Below are positions 52,997-62,180 of a DNA stretch of 64,000 bases, one piece after another. The notes under the pieces are model-generated. The model had not been told where the DNA came from, did no database searches, and was given only the letters and a program-made list of their open reading frames with translations. This stretch comes from Streptomyces olivochromogenes (GTDB taxonomy: Bacteria > Actinomycetota > Actinomycetes > Streptomycetales > Streptomycetaceae): positions 22,052-86,051 of the forward strand of contig NZ_JADDRL010000033.1 in NCBI RefSeq assembly GCF_021538895.1, in the 5' to 3' direction. Positions within the stretch are counted from its first letter, which is position 1. Every line of letters begins with the position of its first letter. The position numbers and the translations under genes were made by a program.

Positions 52997-53430
52997 CGGC
53001 CCCACGTTCGACACCGGACCGCCCGAGGAGGCGGGCCGGTGTCGTCGTACGCCCGAACGACGGCCGGGCCGGGCGGTGGAGGTGTCCCGCCTGGGCCGAA
53101 GGTCCCGCTCCGGGACGCCGGCCGGTCCCCGAAACCCGGCCGCGGCAGAGACCTGTGGTCCGCGACCGTGGCCTGTCCGGCCATGGGTGGCAGGCCGCCC
53201 GATCGCGCAAGCTGGGAGCGACCGAACCGGAGGATCACGTGTACGGATCCCACGGACGCCCACCCGTCCGGCTCCCCGTCCGGAGCCGGCGGCACGGCGT
53301 CCGCACCGGTTCGGCCGCCGTCCGGCCACCCGCCATGTCTGCCCTGACACCCGGGCGGCCGGACGGACCAGGGGCTCGGCCCGGGCCGTACCGAACGGCC
53401 CGCACCCCGGCGGTCGTCAGGGAGAAGCGC
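52997..53430. promoter_or_regulatory. nitroreductase upstream region with boxes and a conserved leader
   Basis: GGGCCGAAGGTCCC (53093-53106, ten of twelve arm bases) and the dyad GGGAC...GTCCC (53112-53128) lie about 110-146 bp before GTG 53239. The module CGACCGAACCGGAGG then ACGTGTACG at 53219-53244 repeats that at 42433-42459. GTG 53239 is in frame with the nitroreductase ATG (53431), 64 codons upstream, with GGAGG five bases before it, so the protein could carry an Arg/Pro-rich N-terminal extension, or a leader is translated. Confidence 0.5.
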
Positions 53431-54420
53431 ATGCATGCACCAGGCATACCGAAGATGGATGCCACCGCTCTGGAGGTGTTGCTGTCGGCGGCGACGGCGG
53501 CGCCCTCGATCCACAACACCCAGCCCTGGCGGTTCCGGCTGGACCCCGTCACCCGGCTGCTGGAGGTCCGCGCCGTACCGCAGAAGTCGCTCTCGCGGAC
53601 GGATCCGGAGTTCCGGGCCCAGTATCTGTCGGTGGGCGCGGCCCTGTTCAACCTGCGCGTCGCCGCGGACCACCTGGGCCTGGACGCGATGGTGCGGCTG
53701 CGGCCGGACCCGTCCGACCCCGGGCTGCTGGCCGCCCTGTGGCCGTGCGGCCGCTCCGACTCGCCCGACCTGCCGACCGAGCAGTGGCGGCAGCTGGACC
53801 TGTACGAGGCCATCGCGCGCCGGCACACCAGCCGGATGCCGTTCACCGGGCGTCCCGTCCCGGAGCCGATCGTGGCGCAGATGGTCGAGGCCGCCCGGCT
53901 CGAAGCGGCGAAGCTGCGCGTGCCGGACTTCGCCGGGACCCGGCGGCTGTTGCAGCTGACCGCGGCGGGCGAGGCCCGCAACCACTCCGACGTGGGGCGT
54001 GCGGCCGAGGCCAGGGCCTGGATCACGGCCCCGGAAGGGGGACCGTACGGCATTCCGGTGACCGCGCTGGGACCGCAGGACGCGGCCGGACGGATGCCCG
54101 TGCGGGACTTCATCGGCACCCAGCGCTCACGGAGTCTGCCCAGGCTCCGCTTCGAGCGGCACGCCCAGGTGGCCCTGCTGTGCACCGTTCGGGACCGGCG
54201 CGTGGACTGGCTTCGCGCCGGGCAGGCCCTGCAGCGCGTACTGCTGGTGGCCACCGCGCACGGGCTGCGCACCTCGATGCTGCACCAGGCGCTGGAGTGG
54301 CCGGATCTGCGGTGGGCGATGCGCAATGGACAGGAGCGGCGCTGCAGTCCGCAGTTGCTGATCCGCTTCGGATACGGCCCGGAGGGCGGCCGGACCCCGC
54401 GCGCACCCGCACAGCCCTGA
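53431..54420 (+). CDS. Acg-type nitroreductase family protein
   Basis: A 329-residue protein of the Acg-like nitroreductase family known from the mycobacterial dormancy regulon. TALEVLLSAATAAPSIHNTQPWRFRL is the family start (FMN-binding Ser, Asn, Gln, Trp), followed by SVGAALFNLRVAADHLGL and RRHTSRMPFTGRPVPE. Some Acg proteins bind FMN by masking the site from substrate, so may store rather than reduce. Start ATG 53431 with AGGGAG is preferred, but GTG 53239 is in frame. Confidence 0.9.
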   Translation: MHAPGIPKMDATALEVLLSAATAAPSIHNTQPWRFRLDPVTRLLEVRAVPQKSLSRTDPEFRAQYLSVGAALFNLRVAADHLGLDAMVRLRPDPSDPGLLAALWPCGRSDSPDLPTEQWRQLDLYEAIARRHTSRMPFTGRPVPEPIVAQMVEAARLEAAKLRVPDFAGTRRLLQLTAAGEARNHSDVGRAAEARAWITAPEGGPYGIPVTALGPQDAAGRMPVRDFIGTQRSRSLPRLRFERHAQVALLCTVRDRRVDWLRAGQALQRVLLVATAHGLRTSMLHQALEWPDLRWAMRNGQERRCSPQLLIRFGYGPEGGRTPRAPAQP

Positions 54421-54431
54421 GGGCCGTGACC

Positions 54432-54463
54432 GACCCGGCTCACTCGGCCGGGTGAACCGGGTC
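54432..54463 (+). terminator. hairpin between nitroreductase and narK2
   Basis: GACCCGG (54432-54438) and CCGGGTC (54457-54463) enclose a smaller inverted repeat (CCGGC/GCCGG), forming a branched or extended hairpin 12 bp after the nitroreductase stop and 30 bp before narK2. It may terminate or attenuate transcription into narK2. Confidence 0.5.
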
Positions 54464-54492
54464 GGAGCAGTGAGAGCGAAGGAGCAGACAGG

Positions 54493-55737
54493 ATGCCGCA
54501 GGCACCGACGCAGCAGGAGGCAGGACCGGCAGCGGTTCCCGGCCGGGCGTGGCTGATGCTGGCGCTGGCCACGGTCGGCTTCGCCGTCAACTTCTGGGCC
54601 TGGGCGCTGCTGAGCCCGCTCGGCCCCCGCTTCAAGGACTCCCTGGACCTGTCCTCCTTCGAACAGTCACTGCTGGTGGCGGTGCCGGTCGTGGTCGGCT
54701 CGCTGGGCCGCATCCCGGTCGGGGGGCTCACCGACCGGTTCGGCGGACGGGTGATGTTCCCGCTGGTCTCCGCGGTCACCATCGTCCCCGTGCTCTACCT
54801 CGGCCTCGCCGGCCACTCCTCGCTGGCCGCCCTGCTGGTCGGCGGCTTCTTCCTCGGCATCGGCGGCACCGCCTTCGCCGTCGGCGTGCCCCTCGTCAAC
54901 GCCTGGTTCCCGCCCGCGCGGCGGGGGTTCGCCATCGGCCTCTTCGGCATGGGCATGGGCGGCACCGCGATCAGCGCGCTGACCACGGTGAAGCTCGTCG
55001 ACGCCCATGGCATGGCCACCCCCTTCCTGATCACCGCCGCCGTGCTGGCGGTGTACGCCGTCGTGGCGGCGCTGGTGCTGCGCGACGCCCCCGGACGCGT
55101 GGTGCCGACCGAGCCGCTCTCACGCCGTCTGGCCACCACGCTCAAGCTCGGTGTCACCTGGCAGGCTTCGGCCCTGTACGCGGTCGCCTTCGGCGGTTAT
55201 GTCGCCTTCTCGGTCTATCTGCCGACGTATCTGAGGACCGCGTACGGGCTGACCCAGGCCGACGCGGCGAACCGGATGGCCGGGTTCGTGCTGCTCGCGG
55301 TGGCGATGCGGCCCGTCGGCGGCTGGCTGTCGGACCGCGTGGGGGCGGTGCGCGTCCTGGTCGGGGCCCTGGGCGTGGTGGTCGTCGGTGCGCTCCTGCA
55401 GTCCCCGACCCCCTCTTTGGCGCCGGTCGGCACGATCGCGTTCCTCGCCATGGCCGCGGCGCTCGGCGCGGCCAGCGGAGCCGTCTTCGCCCTGGTGGCC
55501 CTGCTGGCCCCGGCGAACCAGGTCGGCTCGGTCACCGGAGTGGTCGGCGCGGCCGGCGGCCTGGGCGGGTTCCTGCCGCCCCTGGTCATGGGCTCGCTGT
55601 ACGGCGCCTACGGTTCCTACGCGCTGGGCCTGGTGCTGCTGGCCCTGGTCGCCACGGCGGCGCTGGTCTTCACCGCCACCGGCGTACGGCACGCCGTGGA
55701 CCGGCGCGTGCGGGTCGCCCAGCCGCAGGTGCGGTGA
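54493..55737 (+). CDS. narK: Nitrate/nitrite transporter NarK (copy 2)
   Basis: A 414-residue NarK very close to copy 1: the same TM1 (LATVGFAVNFWAWALLSPLG), MFS loop (GGLTDRFGGRVMF) and TM11 segment (GVVGAAGGLGGFLPPL). It precedes narG2 and shares strand, though 319 bp separate them. It should serve nitrate import and nitrite exchange for the second reductase. Paralogues this similar suggest recent duplication or gene conversion. Confidence 0.93.
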   Translation: MPQAPTQQEAGPAAVPGRAWLMLALATVGFAVNFWAWALLSPLGPRFKDSLDLSSFEQSLLVAVPVVVGSLGRIPVGGLTDRFGGRVMFPLVSAVTIVPVLYLGLAGHSSLAALLVGGFFLGIGGTAFAVGVPLVNAWFPPARRGFAIGLFGMGMGGTAISALTTVKLVDAHGMATPFLITAAVLAVYAVVAALVLRDAPGRVVPTEPLSRRLATTLKLGVTWQASALYAVAFGGYVAFSVYLPTYLRTAYGLTQADAANRMAGFVLLAVAMRPVGGWLSDRVGAVRVLVGALGVVVVGALLQSPTPSLAPVGTIAFLAMAAALGAASGAVFALVALLAPANQVGSVTGVVGAAGGLGGFLPPLVMGSLYGAYGSYALGLVLLALVATAALVFTATGVRHAVDRRVRVAQPQVR

Positions 55738-55758
55738 CCGCCGCACCGTAACGCGGCA

Positions 55759-55905
55759 TCACGTGTTTGGCCGAACGGCCCCGGGGGACTCCTCGCCGCA
55801 CGGCCCGTCCTTGCGGAGGGTGAAGAGCAGGAGGGCGAGGGGGTGTTGGCGGTAGATCCGTTCCGTCCTCGCGTCCGTGACGGCTTGTGGCGTCGGCTCT
55901 CCCAT
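55759..55905 (-). CDS. Possible small protein, 48 aa
   Basis: A minus-strand frame reads MGEPTPQAVTDARTERIY then an amphipathic RQHPLALLLFTLRKDG and ends shortly after. Residue composition and codon bias are protein-like, but the ribosome-binding site (AGGGCGG) is weak, and the 3' end overlaps the DevR-like box at 55768. It could be a real small hypothetical gene in the narK2-narG2 gap; function unknown. Confidence 0.42.
   Translation of the reverse strand: MGEPTPQAVTDARTERIYRQHPLALLLFTLRKDGPCGEESPGAVRPNT
55768..55806. promoter_or_regulatory. DevR-like boxes upstream of narG2
   Basis: TGGCCGAACGGCCC (55768-55781, one mismatch) and TCGCCGCACGGCCC (55793-55806, two mismatches) start 25 bp apart. 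They are 251-289 bp before the narG2 start, farther than usual, so the narG2 message may have a long leader or the boxes may serve another start. The rest of the 55738-56056 gap shows only the possible 48-residue gene. Confidence 0.55.
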
Positions 55906-56056
55906 CGCGCCGCCCTGGGGGCGGCGTGAAGATGCAAAGGAGTCCGCGCCGCTCGGTGCGGACGTTCCGCGCCGAGCGGCGCGCGGGGAGTACTCCGCCA
56001 CCGCTGGGGCCGAGAGAGAACACCGTCGGGCACTTGCCCGGGAAGAGGTCGAGACG

Positions 56057-59000
56057 GTGGCCGACCAGACCGGTTCCCGCACCCAACAGACGAGCCGCAC
56101 CCACCCGGTGGGGCTCGACGGTGAACTGACGGAGGCGCTGGTGCGCTCCCGCCGGTACTTCACCCGGGCGGAGGTGTCCGGCGATCTGCGCACCCTGCGC
56201 AGAGCCGGCGGCCGCCAGGCGGACGACTTCTACCGGGACCGCTGGTCGCACGACAAGGTGGTGCGCTCCACCCACGGCGTGAACTGCACCGGATCCTGCT
56301 CGTGGAAGGTGTACGTCAAGGACGGCATCATCACCTGGGAGGCCCAGCAGACCGACTATCCCTCGGTCGGCCCGGACCGCCCCGAGTACGAGCCCCGCGG
56401 CTGCCCGCGCGGCGCGGCCTTCTCCTGGTACACCTACTCGCCGACCCGGGTGCGCTACCCCTATGTGCGCGGCGTGCTGCTCCAGATGTACCGCGAGGCG
56501 AAGGCCCGGCTGGGCGACCCGGTCGCGGCCTGGGCGGACATCGTCTCCGACCCCGAGCGCGCCCGCCGCTACAAGTCGGTGCGCGGCAAGGGCGGCCTGG
56601 TGCGGGCGAGCTGGGACGAGGCGCTGGAGCTGGTCGCCGCCGCCCATGTGCACACCATCAAGGAGTACGGTCCGGACCGGCTGGCCGGGTTCTCGCCGAT
56701 CCCGGCGATGTCGATGGTCTCGCACGCCTCCGGCGCCCGCTTCTATTCGCTGCTGGGCGGCGTGATGCTGTCGTTCTACGACTGGTACGCCGATCTGCCG
56801 GTCGCCTCCCCGCAGGTCTTCGGCGACCAGACCGACGTACCGGAGTCCGGGGACTGGTGGGACGCCGGCTATCTGATCATGTGGGGCTCGAACCTGCCCG
56901 TGACCCGGACCCCGGACGCGCACTGGATGGTCGAGGCCCGCTACCGCGGCCAGAAGGTGGTCGCGGTCTCCCCGGACTACGCGGACAACGTGAAATTCGC
57001 CGACGAGTGGCTGCCCGCCCAGCCCGGCACCGACGGGGCGCTGGCCATGGCGATGGGGCACGTGGTGCTCAAGGAGTTCTTCGTCGACCGGCGGACCCCG
57101 TACTTCGAGGACTACGTCAAGAGGTTCACGGACCTGCCGTTCCTGGTGACGCTCGACGAACGTGAGCCGGGCTCCTACGCGCCGGGGAAGTTCCTGACCG
57201 CCGCGGACCTCGACGGCGAGCAGGCGGTGGTCGAGCACGCCGAGTTCCGCACCGTACTGCTGGACGCCGCCACCGGCCGTCCGACGGTGCCCAACGGGAC
57301 GCTCGGCGACCGGTTCGGAGAGTCCGGCGCCGGCAAGTGGAACCTGGACCTCGGCGACACCGACCCGCTGCTGTCGGCCGATGGCGGCGGCGAGGCCCCG
57401 GTGGAGGTGGAACTGCCGTGCTTCGACGCCCCCGACGGCGGCGCGCGGCAGCTGCGGCGCGGGGTGCCGGTGCGGCGCGTGGCCGGGCGGCTGGTGACCA
57501 CCGTGTACGACCTGCTGCTGGCCCAGTACGGGGTGGCCCGCGCCGGACTGCCCGGCCGCTGGCCCTCCGGCTACGACGACCCGACCGAGCCGTACACCCC
57601 CGCCTGGCAGACCGCGATCACCGGGGTGGCCGCGGACCGGGCGGCCCGGATCGCGCGGGAGTTCGCCGCCAACGCCGAGGAGACCCGCGGCCGTTCGGTG
57701 ATCATCATGGGGGCGGGGGCCAACCACTGGTTCCACTCCGACACCATCTACCGGGCCTTCCTCACCCTGACGACGCTGACCGGCTGCCAGGGCGTCAACG
57801 GCGGCGGCTGGGCGCACTACGTGGGCCAGGAGAAGGTCCGCCCCATCACCGGCTATTCGGCGCTCGCGACCGCGGCCGACTGGAACCGTCCGGCGCGCCA
57901 GATGATCCAGACGGCGTACTGGTACCTGCACGCCGACCAGTTCCGCTACGACCCGTTCTCCGCCGGCACCCTCGCCGCGGCCGGCTCCGGCGGTCCGTTC
58001 GCGGGCATGGCCACCGCCGATGTCATCGCCGCCTCGGCGCGCATGGGCTGGATGCCCTCGTATCCCACCTTCGACCGCAACCCGCTGGACCTGGCCGACG
58101 AGGCCGAGGCCGCCGGCCGGGGCGTCGCCGAGCACGTGGTGGACGAACTGAGGGCCGGGCGGCTGCGGTTCGCGGGGGAGGACCCGGACGCACCCGAGAA
58201 CTTCCCCCGCGTACTGACCATTTGGCGGGCCAACCTGCTCGGCTCCTCCGCGAAGGGCAACGAGTACTTCCTCAAGCACCTCCTCGGCACCGACTCCTCG
58301 GTCAGCGCGACGGAAGCGCCCCCACAGGCCCGGCCCCGGGACGTGGTGTGGCGGCCGGAGGCACCGGAGGGCAAGCTGGACCTGCTGCTCACCCTGGACT
58401 TCCGGATGACCAGCACCACCGTGTTCTCCGACGTCGTCCTGCCGGCCGCCACCTGGTACGAGAAGTACGACCTGTCGAGCACCGACATGCACCCCTATGT
58501 GCACGCGTTCAACCCGGCCATCGCCCCGCCCTGGCAGACCCGCAGCGACTGGGACGCCTTCAACGGCATCGCCGAGGAGTTCAGCCGGCTCGCCGCGGGC
58601 CACCTGGGGGTGCGCAAGGACGTGGTGGCCGCCCCGCTGCTGCACGACACCCCGGACGAACTGGCCAACCCGCACGGCCGCGTCAAGGACTGGAAGGCCG
58701 GTGAGTGCGAGCCCGTGCCCGGCCGCACCATGCCCAAACTGCTCACCGTCGAGCGCGACTACGGCGCCGTCGCCGAGAAGATGACCGCGCTCGGCCCGCT
58801 GCTCGACACCCTCGGCGCCACCACCAAGGGCATCACCTTCCGCCTCGAACGGGAGCTGGAGTACCTCCGGCACAAGAACGGCACCGCGCGCGGGGGAGTG
58901 GCCGACGGCCGCCCGCTCATCGCCCGTGACGCACAGGCCTGCGAGGCGATCCTCGCCCTGTCCGGTACGACCAACGGACACCTGGCCACCCAGGGCTTCC

Positions 59001-59791
59001 ACACCCTCGAAGCCCGCACGGGCACCCGGCTCGCGGACCTGGCCGCCGAGCACGAGGGCAAGCAGATCACCTTCGCCGACACCCAGGCGGCCCCCGTCCC
59101 GGTCATCACCAGCCCCGAGTGGTCCGGCTCGGAGACGGGCGGGCGCCGCTACTCGGCGTTCACCATCAACGTCGAACGCAGCAAGCCCTGGCACACCCTC
59201 ACCGGCCGCCAGCACTTCTACCTGGACCACGACTGGATGACCGCACTCGGCGAGCAACTGCCCGTCTACCGGCCCCCGTTGAACATGCACGCCCTGTTCG
59301 GCGAGCCGGAGATCGGGGACACCGGCGAACTCGGCGTGACCGTGCGCTATCTGACCCCGCACAGCAAGTGGTCCATCCACTCCGAGTACCAGGACAACCT
59401 GTTCATGCTGTCGCTGTCCCGGGGCGGCCCGACGATCTGGATGTCCACCGCCGACGCCACCAAGATCGGCGTACACGACAACGACTGGATCGAGGCGGTC
59501 AACCGCAACGGCGTCGTCGCCGCCCGCGCCGTCGTCTCCCACCGGATGCCCGAGGGCACGGTGTACATGTACCACGCACAGGACCGGCTCATCGACGTGC
59601 CTCGCACCGAGACCACCGGCCGGCGTGGCGGGATCCACAACTCCCTCACCCGCCTGCTGATCAAGCCCAGCCATCTGATCGGCGGTTACGCCCAGCTGTC
59701 CTACGCCTTCAACTACCTCGGCCCGACCGGCAACCAGCGCGACGAGGTCACCGTCGTCCGCCGCCGCGCCAACCAGGAGGTGACGTACTGA
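56057..59791 (+). CDS. narG: Respiratory nitrate reductase alpha subunit 2
   Basis: A 1244-residue NarG paralogue. FS0 ligands are His73, Cys77, Cys81 and Cys116, with the same spacing as in copy 1; FYDWYADLP holds the Mo Asp. Differences from copy 1 are mainly N-terminal and in a middle insertion (about residues 395-475). GTG 56057 follows GGAAGAGG and is chosen over long upstream frame. It begins a complete narGHJI without moeA. Stop overlaps narH2 (TGATG). Confidence 0.96.
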   Translation: MADQTGSRTQQTSRTHPVGLDGELTEALVRSRRYFTRAEVSGDLRTLRRAGGRQADDFYRDRWSHDKVVRSTHGVNCTGSCSWKVYVKDGIITWEAQQTDYPSVGPDRPEYEPRGCPRGAAFSWYTYSPTRVRYPYVRGVLLQMYREAKARLGDPVAAWADIVSDPERARRYKSVRGKGGLVRASWDEALELVAAAHVHTIKEYGPDRLAGFSPIPAMSMVSHASGARFYSLLGGVMLSFYDWYADLPVASPQVFGDQTDVPESGDWWDAGYLIMWGSNLPVTRTPDAHWMVEARYRGQKVVAVSPDYADNVKFADEWLPAQPGTDGALAMAMGHVVLKEFFVDRRTPYFEDYVKRFTDLPFLVTLDEREPGSYAPGKFLTAADLDGEQAVVEHAEFRTVLLDAATGRPTVPNGTLGDRFGESGAGKWNLDLGDTDPLLSADGGGEAPVEVELPCFDAPDGGARQLRRGVPVRRVAGRLVTTVYDLLLAQYGVARAGLPGRWPSGYDDPTEPYTPAWQTAITGVAADRAARIAREFAANAEETRGRSVIIMGAGANHWFHSDTIYRAFLTLTTLTGCQGVNGGGWAHYVGQEKVRPITGYSALATAADWNRPARQMIQTAYWYLHADQFRYDPFSAGTLAAAGSGGPFAGMATADVIAASARMGWMPSYPTFDRNPLDLADEAEAAGRGVAEHVVDELRAGRLRFAGEDPDAPENFPRVLTIWRANLLGSSAKGNEYFLKHLLGTDSSVSATEAPPQARPRDVVWRPEAPEGKLDLLLTLDFRMTSTTVFSDVVLPAATWYEKYDLSSTDMHPYVHAFNPAIAPPWQTRSDWDAFNGIAEEFSRLAAGHLGVRKDVVAAPLLHDTPDELANPHGRVKDWKAGECEPVPGRTMPKLLTVERDYGAVAEKMTALGPLLDTLGATTKGITFRLERELEYLRHKNGTARGGVADGRPLIARDAQACEAILALSGTTNGHLATQGFHTLEARTGTRLADLAAEHEGKQITFADTQAAPVPVITSPEWSGSETGGRRYSAFTINVERSKPWHTLTGRQHFYLDHDWMTALGEQLPVYRPPLNMHALFGEPEIGDTGELGVTVRYLTPHSKWSIHSEYQDNLFMLSLSRGGPTIWMSTADATKIGVHDNDWIEAVNRNGVVAARAVVSHRMPEGTVYMYHAQDRLIDVPRTETTGRRGGIHNSLTRLLIKPSHLIGGYAQLSYAFNYLGPTGNQRDEVTVVRRRANQEVTY

Positions 59792-61524
59792 TGGCCCCCG
59801 GCGACACCGGCATCGGCCGCGTCATGGCCCAGATGGCGATGGTGATGAACCTCGACAAGTGCATCGGCTGCCACACGTGCTCGGTCACCTGCAAACAGGC
59901 CTGGACCAACCGCACCGGCGTCGAATACGTGTGGTTCAACAACGTCGAGAGCCGCCCCGGCCAGGGCTACCCCCGCCGCTACGAGGACCAGGACACCTGG
60001 CAGGGCGGCTGGACCCTCACCAAGCGCGGCCGCCTCACCCTCAAGGCCGGCGGCCGCTTCAAGAAGCTGGCCGGCATCTTCTCCAACCCCCAACTGCCCA
60101 CGCTCGACGACTACTACGAGCCGTGGACCTACGACTACGAGACGCTGACCAGCGCCCCGCTGCAGGAGCACACCCCCGTCGCCCGCCCCAAGTCCCTCAT
60201 CACCGGCAAGGACATGAAGATCTCCTGGTCGGCGAACTGGGACGACAGCCTCGGCGGCTCGGCCGAGCACGGCGAGAAGGACGTCCTGCTGAGCGAGGTC
60301 GCGGACCGGATCAAGTTCGAGTTCGAGCAGACCTTCCTGTTCTACCTGCCGCGCATCTGCGAGCACTGCCTCAACCCGTCCTGCGCGGCCTCCTGCCCCT
60401 CCGGCGCGATCTACAAGCGCACCGAGGACGGCATCGTCCTCGTCGACCAGGACCGCTGCCGGGGCTGGCGGATGTGCGTGACCGGATGCCCGTACAAGAA
60501 GGTCTACTTCAACCACCGCACCGGCAAGGCCGAGAAGTGCACCTTCTGCTTCCCGCGCGTCGAGGTCGGCCTGCCCACCGTCTGCTCCGAGACCTGCGTC
60601 GGCCGGCTGCGCTACATCGGCCTCGTCCTCTACGACGTCGACCGCGTCCTGGACGCCGCCTGCACCCCCGACGACACCGATCTGTACGAGGCGCAGCGCC
60701 GCGTCTTCCTCGACCCGGACGACCCCGAGGTCATCGCCGCCGCCGAGCGCGACGGCATCCCGCGCGACTGGATCGAGGCCGCCCAGCGCTCACCCGTGCA
60801 CGCGCTGATCAACACCTACAAGGTGGCGCTGCCGCTGCACCCGGAGTACCGCACCCTGCCCATGGTCTGGTACATCCCGCCGCTCTCCCCGGTCGTCGAC
60901 GCCGTCCGCGAGACCGGCCACGACGCCGAGAACCACCGCAACCTGTTCGCGGCCGTCGACGCCCTGCGCATCCCCGTCGACTACCTCGCCCAGCTCTTCA
61001 CCGCCGGCGACCCCGCCCCCGTCGACGCCGTGCTGCGCCGGCTGGCCGCCATGCGGGCCTACATGCGCGACATCAACATCGGCCGGGAACCCGACGCGAC
61101 CATCCCCGAACAAGTCGGCATGGACGAGCAGCGGATGTACGACATGTACCGGCTGCTGGCCCTGGCCAAGTACGACGAGCGGTACGTCATCCCGCCCGCC
61201 CACGCCGAACAGGCCCACCGCCTGGAGGAACTCGCCACCGAGTGCAGCCTCGACTACGAGGGCGGACCCGGCATGGGAGGCTCCGGCCCGTTCGGCGAGA
61301 CCTCGGGCGGCGCCGCTCCGATCGCGGTGGAGAACTACCGGGCTCTGCGCGACCGCCAGTCCTCCGACACCCCCGCGACCCCCAGTGACAAGGCGACCCG
61401 CGTCAACCTCCTCAACTGGGACGGCAAGGGCACCCCACCGGGCCTCTTCCCACCGTCCGGCGGCGGGACCGCGGCCGGCGACGAGGACACCGACACGGGC
61501 GGGGAGGTCGAACCGAAGCCGTGA
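59791..61524 (+). CDS. narH: Respiratory nitrate reductase beta subunit 2
   Basis: A 577-residue NarH with the four cysteine groups (KCIGCHTCSVTCK, CEHCLNPSCAASCP, CRGWRMCVTGCP, KCTFCFPR). It is about 55 residues longer than copy 1 because of a Gly/Pro-rich, acidic C-terminal tail (from about residue 485, including GGPGMGGSGPFGETSGGA) that is not part of the usual fold. The tail could contact NarI or be a linker. It shares one base with the narG2 stop. Confidence 0.95.
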   Translation: MAPGDTGIGRVMAQMAMVMNLDKCIGCHTCSVTCKQAWTNRTGVEYVWFNNVESRPGQGYPRRYEDQDTWQGGWTLTKRGRLTLKAGGRFKKLAGIFSNPQLPTLDDYYEPWTYDYETLTSAPLQEHTPVARPKSLITGKDMKISWSANWDDSLGGSAEHGEKDVLLSEVADRIKFEFEQTFLFYLPRICEHCLNPSCAASCPSGAIYKRTEDGIVLVDQDRCRGWRMCVTGCPYKKVYFNHRTGKAEKCTFCFPRVEVGLPTVCSETCVGRLRYIGLVLYDVDRVLDAACTPDDTDLYEAQRRVFLDPDDPEVIAAAERDGIPRDWIEAAQRSPVHALINTYKVALPLHPEYRTLPMVWYIPPLSPVVDAVRETGHDAENHRNLFAAVDALRIPVDYLAQLFTAGDPAPVDAVLRRLAAMRAYMRDINIGREPDATIPEQVGMDEQRMYDMYRLLALAKYDERYVIPPAHAEQAHRLEELATECSLDYEGGPGMGGSGPFGETSGGAAPIAVENYRALRDRQSSDTPATPSDKATRVNLLNWDGKGTPPGLFPPSGGGTAAGDEDTDTGGEVEPKP

Positions 61525-62180
61525 GAAGGAAGAGCAAGACCACACCGCGCACCGAACCCTGGCTGCCGCACGCCTGGCAGATCCAGTCCCTGCTGCTGGC
61601 CTACCCCGACGACGAGTTCGCCTCCCGACTGGCCCTGGCCCGTCGGGTCGCCGCCCAACTGCCGCGGCCGGCCGCCGAGCCCCTGCTGGAGTTCGTGACG
61701 CACGCCGACCGGACGGCCCCCGCCGACCTGGCCGCCGCCTACGTCGCCACCTTCGACCATCGCAAACGCTGCTGCCTCTACCTCACCTACTACGCCCACG
61801 GCGACACCCGGAACCGCGGCCTCGCGCTCCTCGGCCTGAAGCGGACCTACGCCGCCGCCGGCCGGCGCCTGACCGACGACGAACTGCCCGACCACCTGGC
61901 CGTCGTCCTCGAATTCGCCGCCACCGACCCCGCCACCGGGCTCCGCCTGCTCACCGAACACCGCGCGGGACTGGAACTGCTGCGCCTGGCCCTCCAGGAC
62001 GAGGACTCGCCCTGGGCCGGCGTCCTGCGGTCCGTCTGCGCCACCCTGCCCGCGCTCGCGGGCGACGAGCGTGCGGCAGTCGCCCGGCTCGCCGCCGAAG
62101 GCCCACCCGAAGAACAGGTCGGCCTCACCCCGTACCCCACCCCGCAGTTCCTGCCCGACCCCGCGGGAGGCCCGCGATGA
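61521..62180 (+). CDS. narJ: Nitrate reductase assembly chaperone 2
   Basis: A 219-residue NarJ: LPHAWQIQSLLLAYPDDEFASRLALARRVAAQLPRPAAEPLLEFV summarises the helical start; AAYVATFDHRKRCCLYLTYYAHGDTRNRGLALL is the signature. GTG 61521 overlaps narH2 (GTGA). It is shorter than copy 1 by the C-terminal tail. Role: cofactor insertion into NarG2. Confidence 0.92.
   Translation: MRRKSKTTPRTEPWLPHAWQIQSLLLAYPDDEFASRLALARRVAAQLPRPAAEPLLEFVTHADRTAPADLAAAYVATFDHRKRCCLYLTYYAHGDTRNRGLALLGLKRTYAAAGRRLTDDELPDHLAVVLEFAATDPATGLRLLTEHRAGLELLRLALQDEDSPWAGVLRSVCATLPALAGDERAAVARLAAEGPPEEQVGLTPYPTPQFLPDPAGGPR

Noticed and set aside
55670..59674. Very long minus-strand open frame (1334 codons) opposite narG2
   Set aside because: Antisense shadow of narG2 for the same reason; no domain recognised.
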